Source of the DNA: Gp13-AA77 sp035946735
GTDB taxonomy: Bacteria > Acidobacteriota > Terriglobia > UBA7540
Assembly: GCA_035946735.1 (NCBI GenBank)
Contig: DASYYZ010000126.1
Span: forward strand, 1 to 64,000
DNA length: 64,000 bases
Direction of reading: 5' to 3'
The translations under genes and the position numbers were made by a program. Under the pieces are notes generated by a model, which worked only from the letters and a program-made list of their open reading frames with translations, searched no databases and had not been told where the DNA came from. Shown one piece after another: positions 37,301 to 47,150 of this stretch (its first letter is position 1; each line of letters begins with the position of its first letter).

Positions 37301-39598
37301 GTGAAGACCAAGGCGCCGATCGCTTTACCAGCCGGGATTTTCCTGTCCGTTCGGCAACATCATACAAGGCGTCGATCATTCAGATCGTGCGCGCCAGCGA
37401 AGTGGCGGCGCCGCTGTCGTTTATTGGCAAGATGCCTTTTAGAAACCTTGCCGATTCTTGCAGTCACAGGCCGCTCCGCCGTTGGACCCGGTCTTCGCAA
37501 CGCGGCTCAGGCGTCCGACACATCACAGATCGTCATATCTCCGGCATCGCTGAGTTTCGCCAACCAGCGGATTTGGACCATGAGCGCAGGCAAGGTGGTG
37601 ACGGTAACGAACAGCGGCGCCACTGCAATCAACTTCGTTAGCATCATCGCGAGCGGGGACTATAGCCAGACTAACACCTGCGGAAGTTCCCTGCAGCCGA
37701 GCGCAAGCTGCAGGGTGACGATGAAGTTCGCGCCTTCAGCCTCAGGGGTCCGAACCGGTTATGTGACGCTTAACGACAGCGACGCCACTGTCCTGCAAAC
37801 CGTGAATCTCAGCGGTACGGGCACTGTTCCCACGAGCAGCCTTGCGATTTCGCCAGGCGTAGCTTCCATGACGTTCGCTCAAACTGAGCAGTATAAAGCC
37901 ACCCTCAATGGCAAGGGCACCTCGAATGTCAACTGGAGCGTCGACGGCATCGCCGGCGGCAATTCAAGCCTGGGTACGATCTCGACCGCTGGGCTCTACA
38001 CCCCTCCTGCGGTTGCCGGCCCCCACACCATTTCTGCCAAAGTGATCAATCATACCAGCACGACTGCCTCAGCGCGCCTGGTAGTAACGAACAATGCAGG
38101 CGTCTTCACCTGGGACAATGATCCCGCTCACACTGGTCAGAATCTCAGCGAGATCGTGCTGAACACGGGCAACGTCAACTCCACGCAGTTCGGGAAACTG
38201 TTTAAGCTAGCCGTCGACGGCCAAGTCTACGCGCAGCCCCTCTACGTCCAGGGGGTCAGCATACCCGGCCAGGGCACGCACAACGTGCTCTACGTGGTCA
38301 CTGAGAATGACAGCGTCTATGCCTTCGATGCGGATGGCCTGGTGACCACGCCTCTCTGGCATGTCAGCTTCATCAGCCCTCCAGGCATAACTACGTTTCC
38401 TTCCAGCGCTGTCAATTGCACCAATATTGGTTCACAGGTGGGAATCACGGGGACGCCGGTGATCGATTCAAGCCAGCAGGTGCTCTACGTCGTGGCTTCA
38501 ACTGACGAGAGCGGAACCTTCTACCAACGCTTGCACGCGCTCGACCTCACAACTGGCGCGGAACGGTTGGGCGGTCCAGTCGCGATCAGCGCCTCTGTAT
38601 CCGGCGCGGGCTCGGGCAGCGTAGGAGGGATGGTGAGTTTCAATCCGGTCATGGAAAGCCAGAGGGCTGGATTGGCACTACTGAACGGCGTCGTCTACTT
38701 GGGGTGGGGATCTTACTGCGACAACGCTCCATTTCACGGTTGGTTGATGGGCTACAACTCGTCCACGCTCCAACAAGTGGCGGTCTTGAATTCTACGCCG
38801 AACGGCGTCGATGGAGGAATGTGGCAGGGCGGCGCGTCACCGGCTGTGGATGGGTTCGGGGATCTCTACCTGATGACCGGAAATGGCACTTTCGATGCTT
38901 CCACCGGGGGCCTGGACTACGGGGATACGGTTGCAAAGTTCTCCACTTCGTCCGGGTTGACCGTGGCTGACTACTTTACGCCTTATGATCAGCTCACTGA
39001 CATGGAGTCGGACGGCGACGTCGGGTCCGGAGGTCCTTTGCTGCTGCCAGACCAGCCCGGTTCCTACACGCATCTTTTGGTGGGCGCGGGAAAGGAGGGG
39101 ACGATTTATGTCGTTAACCGGGACAATATGGGCGGCTACAATTCCAACAATAACAGCCAGATTGTGCAGTCTCTGACGGGGCAGTTAGCAACCGTTTTTA
39201 GCACTCCCGCCTTTTGGATGAACAACATCTATTACGCCGGCGATGATGACTATCTCAAACAATTTCAATTGTACAATAGCCTGCTGTCTTCCGCTGCCAT
39301 CGAAGAGGGCTCCGCGAAAGTAGGCTATCCCGGCGCCACGCCTGTGATTTCGGCGAATCTCGGTGCCGATGGTATCGTGTGGGTTTGCAACAACGGCGAC
39401 GGAGTGCAAAAAACCGCGCCCGCGATCCTATACGCCTACGATGCGGCCAACATCTCGCGCCAGCTCTACAACAGCAGCCAGGCAGGGACACGCGATCAGG
39501 CTGGGTTGGCGGTCAAGTTCAACCTGCCTACCGTCGTTAATGGCAAAGTGTATGTGGGCACCGACGGCGAAGTGGATGTCTACGGCCTGCTCCCGTGA
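37301..39598 (+). CDS. Secreted PQQ-like beta-propeller protein with anchor-D and Ig-like domains
   Basis: 765 residues from the GTG at 37301, which follows GGGGGGAT. The N-terminus is long and basic with a weak hydrophobic segment, so export is inferred from the domains. Residues 75-165: choice-of-anchor-D/HYDIN-type domain (ISPASLSFANQRIWTMSAGK, NTCGSSLQPSASCRVTMKFA). Residues 170-265: Ig-like domain (VNWSVDGIAGGNSSLGTIS, AGLYTPPAVAGPHTISA). Residues 270-765: quinoprotein-like propeller (TWDNDPAHTGQNLSE, GQVYAQPLYVQGVSI, DGGMWQGGASPAVDGFGDLY, TVVNGKVYVGTDGEVDVYGL). No quinone or metal ligands can be confirmed, so it may be structural. Confidence 0.87.
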   Translation: MKTKAPIALPAGIFLSVRQHHTRRRSFRSCAPAKWRRRCRLLARCLLETLPILAVTGRSAVGPGLRNAAQASDTSQIVISPASLSFANQRIWTMSAGKVVTVTNSGATAINFVSIIASGDYSQTNTCGSSLQPSASCRVTMKFAPSASGVRTGYVTLNDSDATVLQTVNLSGTGTVPTSSLAISPGVASMTFAQTEQYKATLNGKGTSNVNWSVDGIAGGNSSLGTISTAGLYTPPAVAGPHTISAKVINHTSTTASARLVVTNNAGVFTWDNDPAHTGQNLSEIVLNTGNVNSTQFGKLFKLAVDGQVYAQPLYVQGVSIPGQGTHNVLYVVTENDSVYAFDADGLVTTPLWHVSFISPPGITTFPSSAVNCTNIGSQVGITGTPVIDSSQQVLYVVASTDESGTFYQRLHALDLTTGAERLGGPVAISASVSGAGSGSVGGMVSFNPVMESQRAGLALLNGVVYLGWGSYCDNAPFHGWLMGYNSSTLQQVAVLNSTPNGVDGGMWQGGASPAVDGFGDLYLMTGNGTFDASTGGLDYGDTVAKFSTSSGLTVADYFTPYDQLTDMESDGDVGSGGPLLLPDQPGSYTHLLVGAGKEGTIYVVNRDNMGGYNSNNNSQIVQSLTGQLATVFSTPAFWMNNIYYAGDDDYLKQFQLYNSLLSSAAIEEGSAKVGYPGATPVISANLGADGIVWVCNNGDGVQKTAPAILYAYDAANISRQLYNSSQAGTRDQAGLAVKFNLPTVVNGKVYVGTDGEVDVYGLLP

Positions 39599-39767
39599 GC
39601 CATCAACGCCGTGGAGGAAATACCTTTCAAGTTCTTAAGCTCGTCACCAAAATAGGATGTTAAAGTTTAGGAAGAAATATAGCGAAACACGCGGGGCGGA
39701 AAGGGCCAGGGCTATCGCGGTAATCAGCATGACCCAAGTTCGGAAATCGTATATTGACTCATTTGGA

Positions 39768-39819
39768 TTGATTCAGCGTTCATAATGCGAACACTGAATC
39801 AATTTAGCGGGCTTTTTTT
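39768..39819. terminator. Stem-loop with T-run, probable convergent terminator
   Basis: TTGATTCAG (39768-39776) pairs with CTGAATCAA (39794-39802). Inside, GTTC pairs with GAAC around the loop ATAATGC, with one C/A mismatch. It is followed by GCGGGCTTTTTTT. It lies between the propeller gene (+) and the small secreted frame (-). Confidence 0.6.
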
Positions 39820-40188
39820 CATTTCGTCTGTTTGCGGGATGTCACGAGTTTCCCGGAACGCGTAATGCTCAACCACCATCCAGAATTTAGCCTTAGACTA
39901 CGGGGCTTTGAGGCGTCATAGTCCTTCGCAGTTGTCGTCAACCCGCCGTCGGCTGCAGCTCCAATCTCGAAAGTGTGAGCGGTACCGCCATCATTTGGAT
40001 TCATCCGGCAGGGCGCAGGTGACGCGTGGTCAAGCGTGGTCGTTAAAAGCACTCCGTTTTTAGTGGCCCCCAGGCAGCCACGTACGACCATCTACACCTT
40101 CGATGAACTGGCATTTCTCCTTGCCAGAAACGGTTAGGGCGGCAAGCAGAACAAGAACCAAAGCCTTCCAAACATGCCTTCCCGTCAT
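39819..40188 (-). pseudogene. Small secreted protein in two overlapping frames (possible frameshift)
   Basis: ATG 40188 follows GAGGG with 5-nt spacing and starts a signal peptide (MTGRHVWKALVLVLLAALTV) plus KEKCQFIEGVDGR, ending at 40060. A second frame (40091-39819) continues with CLGATKNGVLLTTTLDHASP and ends in WWLSITRSGKLVTSRKQTK. Joined, they would make a ~120-residue exported protein. No family recognised, so the frameshift is only suggested. Confidence 0.35.
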
Positions 40189-40607
40189 CGTATCCCTCTT
40201 TGACATTGCGCGTGTATCATAGCACCGCCCGACTTCGAGGGGCGTCGCGTTGCCAAACCGACAGCACTCAATGGAATCTGCTCCGCGTGCGGAGATTTTA
40301 CGGATGGCGTCTCGCAACGGCACGGGTTGACTTGCAACGAAACTGTGAGCTTGGATCACGTCCAATTCCACTCATTTTGCGAAATGACACCAGTACCCGG
40401 CATCGGCGAGACAGGATGTGAGGCACACGGTCAAACGGGCGCCCTCACACTGAGCCTGTCGGTAGCGCGAAATTCGGATACTTGCGCGTTCGCGATGGCA
40501 AGTCACCCAAGGCGCGCCGAAATGTCCCACTCACCGACCGTGCACCGGCCATGCTTCTCACTCGGGCACAGAGCGCCTCATTTCGGGTCTTTACGGAGGC
40601 CTGAAGG

Positions 40608-40916
40608 TCGGGCTCTCCTCCTCAGTTCCTTGGACCACGCGCACGAGAGACTGAAGAAGCACTTGAAGCTCTCCGGGGAGTTTGTGTTACACTCCCTGAG
40701 GCGCACTAACGGGACTCGGCTTGGCGAGGCGGGGGCTGATGCATTGCGATTATGCGACCGATGGGACACTCCAGCGTGACGGTTTCCGAACCTTATGTGC
40801 ATCCAACGCCGGAAGCGCAAGAGCGTGCAGTGGAGCGGCTCGAAGCCCTGAATCGAAGCGCACGGCAGGCGGTCACCGAGAAGGGACCCGCCACAGTTTC
40901 CGCTACACTGGTCTGA
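40608..40916 (+). pseudogene. C-terminal remnant of a tyrosine recombinase (integrase)
   Basis: The frame to about 40745 reads SLDHAHERLKKHLKLSGEF and VLHSLRRTNGTRLGEAGADA, the region around the conserved Arg-x-x-Arg/His of phage-type integrases (HSLRHT in relatives). After a one-base loss near 40745 the next frame continues MRPMGHSSVTVSEPYVHPTP and EAQERAVERLEALN up to the TGA at 40914-40916. GHSS and the Tyr of PYVHPTP correspond to the final His and nucleophilic Tyr. The catalytic N-terminal part is absent. It ends 24 bp before a tRNA-Lys gene, the usual place of an integrase in tRNA-targeted elements. Confidence 0.75.
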
Positions 40917-40940
40917 AGCAGTTTCCCGTAAGTGATTGAT

Positions 40941-41013
40941 GGGCCGTTAGCTCAATTGGTAGAGCAACTGACTCTTAATCAGTAGGTTGAGGGTTCGATT
41001 CCCCCACGGCTCA
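40941..41013 (+). tRNA. tRNA-Lys (anticodon CTT)
   Basis: 73 nt with complete cloverleaf. The acceptor stem GGGCCGT pairs with ACGGCTC, the D-arm is GCTC...GAGC, the anticodon arm is ACTGA-CTCTTAA-TCAGT with CTT as anticodon, and the T-arm is GAGGG-TTCGATT-CCCCC with one mismatch or shift. A73 is the discriminator. No CCA is encoded. Confidence 0.95.
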
Positions 41014-41640
41014 CTAGCAATTGAAAATAAATCACTTAACTTGAACGCGTCTGGCCCTGCTTCACAACCAAACGGCACTCCAAATCTTCGACCAAATTAT
41101 TCAATTGGCTGACAAAACAGGAGTTAGCGGTTAGGGTAGAGCGACTGCTCGGGAATCAGTGGGTCGGATCACTCCGCCGGTGGTAGCCCCGGCAATGCAA
41201 GAGCTTGGGTCCAAAGAGGAATTTGACATCCGGCCAAGTGTTCCAGAAGTCCCGGGTTAACCGCGTGTTCCAAAAGTCGTCGGCAGCATGATCGATTGCA
41301 GCCAAAACTGAAGTGAGTCTTACCTGATACAAGGGCCAGATACTTCGAGAAGGAAATGTGTTTCGGTACGGGCTTGGCCTGGGAATTGTACGAGTCGCCG
41401 ACGATTCGCCCGGAATGCGCCTGGAACAGCGGACGGAGGGCAACTGTCCGGTTAGCCCGTTATACGGCAACTTGAATTGTCGTGCGGTCCAGACGCAAGG
41501 TCCGGGCCGCAATTTCTCGTAAACAGTAGCGACAAGGGAGGAGTCAGCCGCGTGGAAGGCATGAGTTAGCTTGGCGCAGCGGCGATCTTTTCCTGTTGCT
41601 TTCCAAGAGGAAGTGTGCCATCTTTCCTGTTGGAAACCCA
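41014..41640. other. Gene-free stretch downstream of tRNA-Lys
   Basis: No supported gene. It contains the tRNA-like relic at 41123-41167. An open frame at 41156-41653 (-) lacks any family feature and is probably chance. Confidence 0.4.
41123..41167 (+). other. tRNA-like relic
   Basis: GTTAGC, GGTAGAGC, ACTG, CTC and AATCAGT follow one another with the same order and nearly the same spacing as in the D- and anticodon arms of the tRNA-Lys gene 170 bp upstream. The T-arm and acceptor 3' half are not recognisable and the loop triplet is changed to a GGG-like sequence. A degenerate duplicate, not a functional tRNA. Confidence 0.45.
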
Positions 41641-41997
41641 ATGAGCGAGGCAAAGGAAAAAAAGGACGTTCTGCAAGGCACGCTGGCGCTGATGGTGCTC
41701 AAAACGCTCGACGTGCTGGGGCCGCTGCATGGCTACGGAATCGCGCGCCGCATTGAGCAGATCAGCGGAGACCTGCTTTCCGTCAACCAGGGCACTCTCT
41801 ATCCGGTCCTCCTGAAGCTGGAGCAGGAAGGCACGATCGCGTCGGAATGGGGGGCTTCCGAGAACAACCGCAAGGCGCGCTTTTACCGGCTGACCCGCGC
41901 CGGTCGCAAACAGCTCCAGGCCGAGACGCGCGATTGGGAAGCAACGGCCGCCATTATCGCTCGATTCTTTGCCGCGAAAGCTGAGGATCTGAAATGA
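41641..41997 (+). CDS. PadR-family transcriptional regulator
   Basis: 118 residues from ATG 41641 (MSEAKEKKDVLQGTLALMVL). It has the same short PadR fold as the regulator at 4128: GPLHGYGIARRIEQISGD, VNQGTLYPVLLKLEQEGTIA, KARFYRLTRAGRKQLQAE. Its stop overlaps the start of the following permease (ATGA at 41994-41997), so the two are translationally coupled. It likely represses its own operon; effector unknown. Confidence 0.93.
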   Translation: MSEAKEKKDVLQGTLALMVLKTLDVLGPLHGYGIARRIEQISGDLLSVNQGTLYPVLLKLEQEGTIASEWGASENNRKARFYRLTRAGRKQLQAETRDWEATAAIIARFFAAKAEDLK

Positions 41998-44777
41998 AGA
42001 AGCTAAGGCGATTCCTGAAACGACTCACCTCCTGGGCAAGAACCGAACGCGACGAAAATCGAATGCGATCCGAGATTGAGGAACACATTTCGTTTCAGAT
42101 TGCCGACAATATTCGTGCGGGCTTGTCTCCTGACGAGGCGCGACGGCAGGCAGTGCTGAAATTCGGCGCTGTTGAGGCAGTCAAGGAAGACTATCGCGAC
42201 GAGCGGGGACTGCCGCTCGTGGAAGCTCTATGGCAAGACGTCCGCTACTCGCTGCGCCGCCTGCGAAACTCCCCGGCGTTCACCGTGACCGTGATCCTCA
42301 CGCTGGCGCTCGGCATTGGAGCGACCACCTCCATCTTCACGCTGTTGCACGCCGTACTCTTGAAGTCGCTCGCCGTGGCGAACCCGGACGAGTTGTATCG
42401 CCTGGGGATAGAAGCACGCTGCTGCTACTGGCCTGCATACAGTCAGGACAAAGAGTTTTCGATCGTCTCGTACGGCCTATACAAACACTTCAGGGACAAC
42501 ACCCAAGGTTTTGCTGAACTTGCTGCCTTCCAGGCGGGCGGGGCGCTGTTCGGTGTGCGGCGCTCCGGCGCGCGGGAGCCAGCCCAAAGCTTGCCGGGGG
42601 AATTTGTATCGGGCAATTACTTCACCACGTTCGGAATCAGGTCATATGCGGGCCGGCTGCTGACTCCAAACGACGATCGACCCGGCGCTCCGCCGGTGGC
42701 GGTCATGAGTTACCGATTGTGGCGGGAGCGGTATAGCTCGGATACCTCGGTTATAGGCGGCGTCTTTAATTTCGACCAGAAGCCAGTGGTCGTGGTGGGG
42801 ATCGCCCCGCCGGGTTTCTTTGGAGACAAGCTGTCCGCCTTTCCCCCCGATTTCTTCCTGCCGCTCAACACTGAACTAGCTGTGGAAGGCGATGACGATC
42901 TGAACCAACCGGAGTCGTGGTTGGATCTGATCGGTCGCATCCGGCCCGGCGCGAACCCCACCTCGATCGAGGCCGAAATGCGGGTGGAACTCAAGCAGTG
43001 GCTGCGCTCTCATTGGGGCGATATGAGCGCCAACGATCGCGCGACATTTCTGGAGCAGACCGTTTTCCTGCGTCCCGGAGGCGCCGGCATCAGCAGCATG
43101 CGCGACCAATACGAGCACTGGCTTGAGATCCTGATGATCGTCTCGGCGTTCGTGCTTCTAATCGTCTGTGCCAACGTGGCGAACCTGATGCTTGTTCGCG
43201 GCATGGAGCGCAGGCGGCAGATCTCGCTGAGCATGGCGCTGGGGGCGAGGGCGGGGCGCCTGGTAAGGCAGGCGCTCACCGAGAGTATCCTGCTCGGAAT
43301 CGCGGGAGGCGCAGCGGGTCTGGCGATCGCCTTTGCCGGCACGCGCCTGATCCTGGACCTGGTATTCCCTCGCGTGCCCGGTCTCGGAGGCGTACCCATC
43401 AGCGCGTCGCCATCCTTGCCCGTGCTGGCCTTCGCTCTCAGCGTTTCGTTGCTAACGGGAATCGCATTCGGGATCGCTCCGGCGTGGATGACGACACGCG
43501 TGGATCCCATCGAGGCCCTTCGCGGCGCCGGCCGTTCTACCGCCCGCACGGGCTCGCTCTCGCGCAAGACGCTGGTGGTTCTACAAGCCGCCCTCTGCAT
43601 GGTCCTCCTGACGGCCTCGGGGTTGCTGACCGCGGCTCTTCGCAATCTCGAGAATCAGAAATTTGGCTTCGCCCAGGACAGGCGCACGATCGTGAGTATC
43701 GATCCCCGGCTCGCCGGCTATCAACTGGATCAACTCACGCTACTTTATAACCGCATCCACGATTCCCTATCGAGCATTTCTGGTGTATCGGCTGTGGCCG
43801 TCGCCATGTATTCGCCGTTAAACGGCAACAATTGGGGCGGCGGCGTGTGGGTTGATGGGCATCCGGCCCCCGGCCCACGCGACGACAATTTCGCTTTCTG
43901 GGATCGGGTCACGCCGGGATTTTTTGACGCCGTTGGTAATCCCATTCTTAGGGGACGCGGCATCTCTGAGCGGGATACCATGAACTCGCAGCACGTGGCG
44001 GTCATCAATGAGGCCTTTGCGCGTAAGTTCTTCAAGAACGAAGATCCCATCGGAAGGTACTTCGGACGCCCCGGAGTGTCTCCGGGATCGCATGAGTACG
44101 AGGTTGTAGGAATCGCCCAGGACGCCCGCTATCTGGCTTTCGACTTCGACAAGCCGATCGGCGCGTTCTTTTTCCTGCCCGCAGCGCAGTACGACATCTT
44201 CAAGAACGGACAAACGGAACCTGATCCAGGTTCGCATTTCCTCCACGACATAGTGGTAGTGACCGCGCCCGGAGCCAGCCTGTCACTCGCGCAAATACGC
44301 CAGGCCATGGCCTCCGTGGATCCTCGACTGCCGATCTTTTCGATTCAGCCGCTGAAAGACCAGGTGGCCGGACAGTTTCGGCAGCAGCGCCTGATTGCAC
44401 AGCTCACCTCGTTCTTTGGACTTCTCTCTCTCGTTCTGGCCTCGATCGGCCTCTACGGCGTCACGGCCTACAATGCCGGACTCCGCACCAACGAGATTGG
44501 CGTGCGGCTGGCCCTGGGCGCGAGCCGGATGCAGGCGGCCGGGCTAATCGTTCGCGGCGCTCTCGTGCTGGTGGCGTCCGGTCTTGCGGCCGGTCTGCCG
44601 CTAACTCTGCTGGCAGGACGATTCCTCGGCAGCCAGCTTTACGGGCTCAACCCTTACAATTCGGTGGTCATCATGACGGCGGTCCTGACACTTGGTCTTT
44701 CGGCGCTCATCGCAGCCTTGATTCCGGCGCGGCGCGCATCTTCGATCTCGCCAAGCCAGGCGTTGCGATCGGAGTAG
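41994..44777 (+). CDS. ADOP-type MacB/FtsX permease
   Basis: 927 residues. N-terminal extension RSEIEEHISFQIADNIRAGL and EARRQAVLKFGAVEAVKED; TM1 with VTVILTLALGIGATTSIFTL; periplasmic domain longer than in the 4.5-13 kb copies; first FtsX domain (LLIVCANVANLMLVRGMERR); second half from about 530 (TLVVLQAALCMVLLTASGLL); C-terminal FtsX domain with NEIGVRLALGASRMQAAG and ending SSISPSQALRSE. It is closer in style to the ADOP at 59.9-62.6 kb than to the tandem trio. No ATPase gene nearby. Role inferred from family only. Confidence 0.92.
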   Translation: MKKLRRFLKRLTSWARTERDENRMRSEIEEHISFQIADNIRAGLSPDEARRQAVLKFGAVEAVKEDYRDERGLPLVEALWQDVRYSLRRLRNSPAFTVTVILTLALGIGATTSIFTLLHAVLLKSLAVANPDELYRLGIEARCCYWPAYSQDKEFSIVSYGLYKHFRDNTQGFAELAAFQAGGALFGVRRSGAREPAQSLPGEFVSGNYFTTFGIRSYAGRLLTPNDDRPGAPPVAVMSYRLWRERYSSDTSVIGGVFNFDQKPVVVVGIAPPGFFGDKLSAFPPDFFLPLNTELAVEGDDDLNQPESWLDLIGRIRPGANPTSIEAEMRVELKQWLRSHWGDMSANDRATFLEQTVFLRPGGAGISSMRDQYEHWLEILMIVSAFVLLIVCANVANLMLVRGMERRRQISLSMALGARAGRLVRQALTESILLGIAGGAAGLAIAFAGTRLILDLVFPRVPGLGGVPISASPSLPVLAFALSVSLLTGIAFGIAPAWMTTRVDPIEALRGAGRSTARTGSLSRKTLVVLQAALCMVLLTASGLLTAALRNLENQKFGFAQDRRTIVSIDPRLAGYQLDQLTLLYNRIHDSLSSISGVSAVAVAMYSPLNGNNWGGGVWVDGHPAPGPRDDNFAFWDRVTPGFFDAVGNPILRGRGISERDTMNSQHVAVINEAFARKFFKNEDPIGRYFGRPGVSPGSHEYEVVGIAQDARYLAFDFDKPIGAFFFLPAAQYDIFKNGQTEPDPGSHFLHDIVVVTAPGASLSLAQIRQAMASVDPRLPIFSIQPLKDQVAGQFRQQRLIAQLTSFFGLLSLVLASIGLYGVTAYNAGLRTNEIGVRLALGASRMQAAGLIVRGALVLVASGLAAGLPLTLLAGRFLGSQLYGLNPYNSVVIMTAVLTLGLSALIAALIPARRASSISPSQALRSE

Positions 44778-45155
44778 GCAGTCGGATGACGGGACACGCG
44801 AAGGGTTGTCCCGCGAGCGGGTCGCACTAACGACTCTCCGGAGCGCCCTAGGCGATGGGCCTGCCTGACGGCGTAGCGTTTTACTTGGGCCGCGGTCAGT
44901 TGATGGTAAGTCGGCATACCGTTCTTGTAGTCCCGAGTCTCCCGACGACGAGGCAAAGCGTGGTTAGGTTGTCCATGTGAGGCTGAAGGCATCGTGCGAT
45001 GAGCCTGCTAGTGTTGCGTTACTCAAATCCGTTTACTTAATCCCTGAGCAGCGCGTGCTGATAAGAAATGCGTTAGTTCTTCCTCCCTCACCAAAAGGGC
45101 GCTATCGAAGGTAAACGTAATTGGATAACGCAACACTAGTTATACTCCGCGTTTA
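44778..45155. other. Intergenic stretch occupied by a MITE-like element
   Basis: No gene is supported. The right half is the 132-bp inverted-repeat element at 45008-45139. The element ends 17 bp from the stop codon of the peptidase pseudogene. Confidence 0.5.
45008..45139. mobile_element. 132-bp MITE-like element with terminal inverted repeats
   Basis: CTAGTGTTGCGTTA (45008-45021) and its exact complement TAACGCAACACTAG (45126-45139) bound the element. Similarity continues inward so that about 26 of 31 positions match, including CGTTTAC near both inner ends. The ends include CTAG, consistent with TA target duplication as in IS630/Tc1-type MITEs. There is no ORF inside, so it would need a transposase in trans. 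Confidence 0.7.
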
Positions 45156-46052
45156 CTACTCGCGGAGGAGGTTGTGCTTCCGGAGCACAAGCTGCAGTTG
45201 ATCGTGCGGGATTGCGTAGGAGCGCCAGTAATCGGCTCCGGTCATGGTCTCGGCGGCGATCATGGCGTTAGTGATGGCTTCTTCGGTTGCTTGCACGGTG
45301 GCAGTGAACAAGACATCGATGCGCGCGCCGATGAGGCGTTGAACGCTGGAGACTGCCGCACGGTCAGGGGGCGTGCTGTTGCCGCCGTCGGCTCCGGAGT
45401 TGGCGGTGGAGAACGCAATGAAGATGTCGCCGGAGCCGTTGCCGTGGATCGAGCCCATGCGGCCCATGCCCAGGCTCACACGCCGGACGATGCGCTTGAG
45501 CTGGTCGGGCGTGAGCGGCGCGTCGGTCCCGACGACGACGATGATGGAGCCCTGCTCGGCCTCCTCGGGGAGCGGAGGGCGCGAGCTCACCTGGGGCTCG
45601 CAGAGGGGAGCGACCTGGCCATTCGCCAGCCGCACCGGCGGGTCTAGCTTTTGCGCGACGCAGGGCTCGTAACCTGTGATCTCCCGTCCGACCGGGATGC
45701 CCGCAATTCGGACCTCGGACCGGGTGCCATAATTACACTGGACCAGGACGCCGACGGCGTAGCCGCCTTGGTCGGCAGGAAGCTTGCGGGAGGACGTGCC
45801 AGTGCCGCCCTTGAAGCCGTTGCAGTTCATCCCAGTGCCGCCACCGACATTGCCCTCTTCGATCGGGCCACCCCGCGCCGAGTCGAGCGCTTGAAGGGCG
45901 TGCTCTTTTTTGACGTGCTGCCCCTTCATGTCGTTGAGCCGTCCGTCGGAGGTTTCGGCGACGACGGGATACCAGAACGGGCCGAAGCGGTCGTGTTTGA
46001 CCATCCATTCGACCGCAGCGTCGCGAACGACGCCAACGCTCAGCGTGTTGGT
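45156..46052 (-). pseudogene. P1-family peptidase (DmpA-type aminopeptidase), 5'-truncated
   Basis: The ORF from ATG 46004 gives 282 residues, but homology starts earlier, at about 46052 (ITNTLSVGVVRDAAVEW). It includes PVVAETSDGRLNDMKGQHV, EGNVGGGTGMNCNGFKGGTG and TSSR, where the Ser after GTS is the self-processing N-terminal nucleophile, then IIVVVGTDAPLTPDQLKRI and MGSIHGNGSGDIFIAFSTA. DmpA relatives are about 370 residues; the first 100 or so are missing and upstream sequence matches nothing. The residual protein could be inactive or unfolded. A MITE lies right after its stop codon. Confidence 0.8.
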
Positions 46053-46729
46053 GATTTCCTGAGACCGACGGTCTACCTGGCGTCATGGTCGGGCACTCGG
46101 AAGTTGGTCTGTTGGCCCTCGCCTTCGCAGGATTACTCCTGCCTAGTCTGCAAGGGGCGAGTAACCCTGATCGGCCTTCGTCCTGTGGCCAGATCGCCCC
46201 TAGTAGGCCGTTACACGCGGGCCACCCGGCGGTAATAGATCCGTTCAGTGCTATCGTAGGCGGAATCAGGCACTTCTGCGGGTTAACCCTCTTCTCATCA
46301 GGTCGATGACGCCTGCTCAAGTGGCCCCTGACTGGGGCATGTAAGAGGTGAGGCTTGCGGTTTCCAGGCCGCACGGGCTCTTGAACTCGCCCCGCAGCTG
46401 CTCGGTCGTTGCCATTGCGTACCCGGGAGCAGTGTGTGTTGCAGTCGTTGAGCTCGTTAGTCAACCCGTATTACGGGCGTTGAGTAGTCCAAGCTGTTGA
46501 CGTCTGTTGAATCGGGGGAAAGTGAGCAGCTACAAAGGTGACTACAGGTAGATTCTAGCTTGGCAAGAAGTGGGACTAAGGGAAGTGTTGCAAACAGGAA
46601 AGGGACGGGAGCGCGTTTCTGTGCTTGTGAAGCTGAGGGGTCAGACGGTCTTTAGTCCGAGGATTAAGTTGATGAACAGAACTTGCCCGCCCACGTCGCC
46701 CTTCGGCAGCCACCTCACTTGCCACTTCC
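46053..46729. other. Stretch without recognisable genes
   Basis: It lies between the peptidase remnant and the sensor remnant. Several open frames exist but share no family features. Probably decayed sequence next to old insertions. Confidence 0.4.
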
Positions 46730-47150
46730 GAATAGATCTTGTCGTCAGCGCTGATGGATCCAATCGAGACCGGCGGAGGAATTCCGATAGATGTGTGCGG
46801 GCTCGATCCTGACAGCCCCGTTTCGCCTGGCGAACCAAACCGTGCCGTCGTCGGCTCGAATCGCTCCCGGCGCGTACACGATGTCATTGGGCCGAAGAAG
46901 TTCGTGCAAGTCGCTGACGAGATCAAAAAGTTCGAATATCACCTTACGCTCAGGATGCCGGATAACCTTTTCAACTTCGCTCCCAGGAATATGGACAATC
47001 CCAGAACCCGTGCTTAGCCAGAAGTCACCTTTCCGCGCTACGATGAGTCCGGTAACCGAAGTGAATCCGGTCGGCTCCGCGCTGCGCACAGTGTGAAAGC
47101 GATCTCCCAGCAGGAATGTCAATCCAGACTCATCACGAAAAGCAGTAGAG
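46730..47150 (-). pseudogene. Remnant of a propeller-type (two-component regulator propeller) sensor
   Basis: The frame from 47155 reads DESGLTFLLGDRFHTVRSAE, FWLSTGSGIVHIPGSEVEKV, IRADDGTVWFARRNGAVRI and PAHIYRN, a repeat unit of the extracellular propeller of hybrid/HisKA_3 sensor kinases. At about 46782 an extra T shifts the frame: the expected PPPVSIGSISADDKIYSE continues in the next frame and then fades. N-terminus, transmembrane and kinase parts are absent. Upstream it abuts a truncated transposase (junction near 47150). Confidence 0.7.

Noticed and set aside
41156..41653. 165-codon reverse frame next to the tRNA relic
   Set aside because: No motif, no ribosome site, and it overlaps the PadR start region on the other strand.
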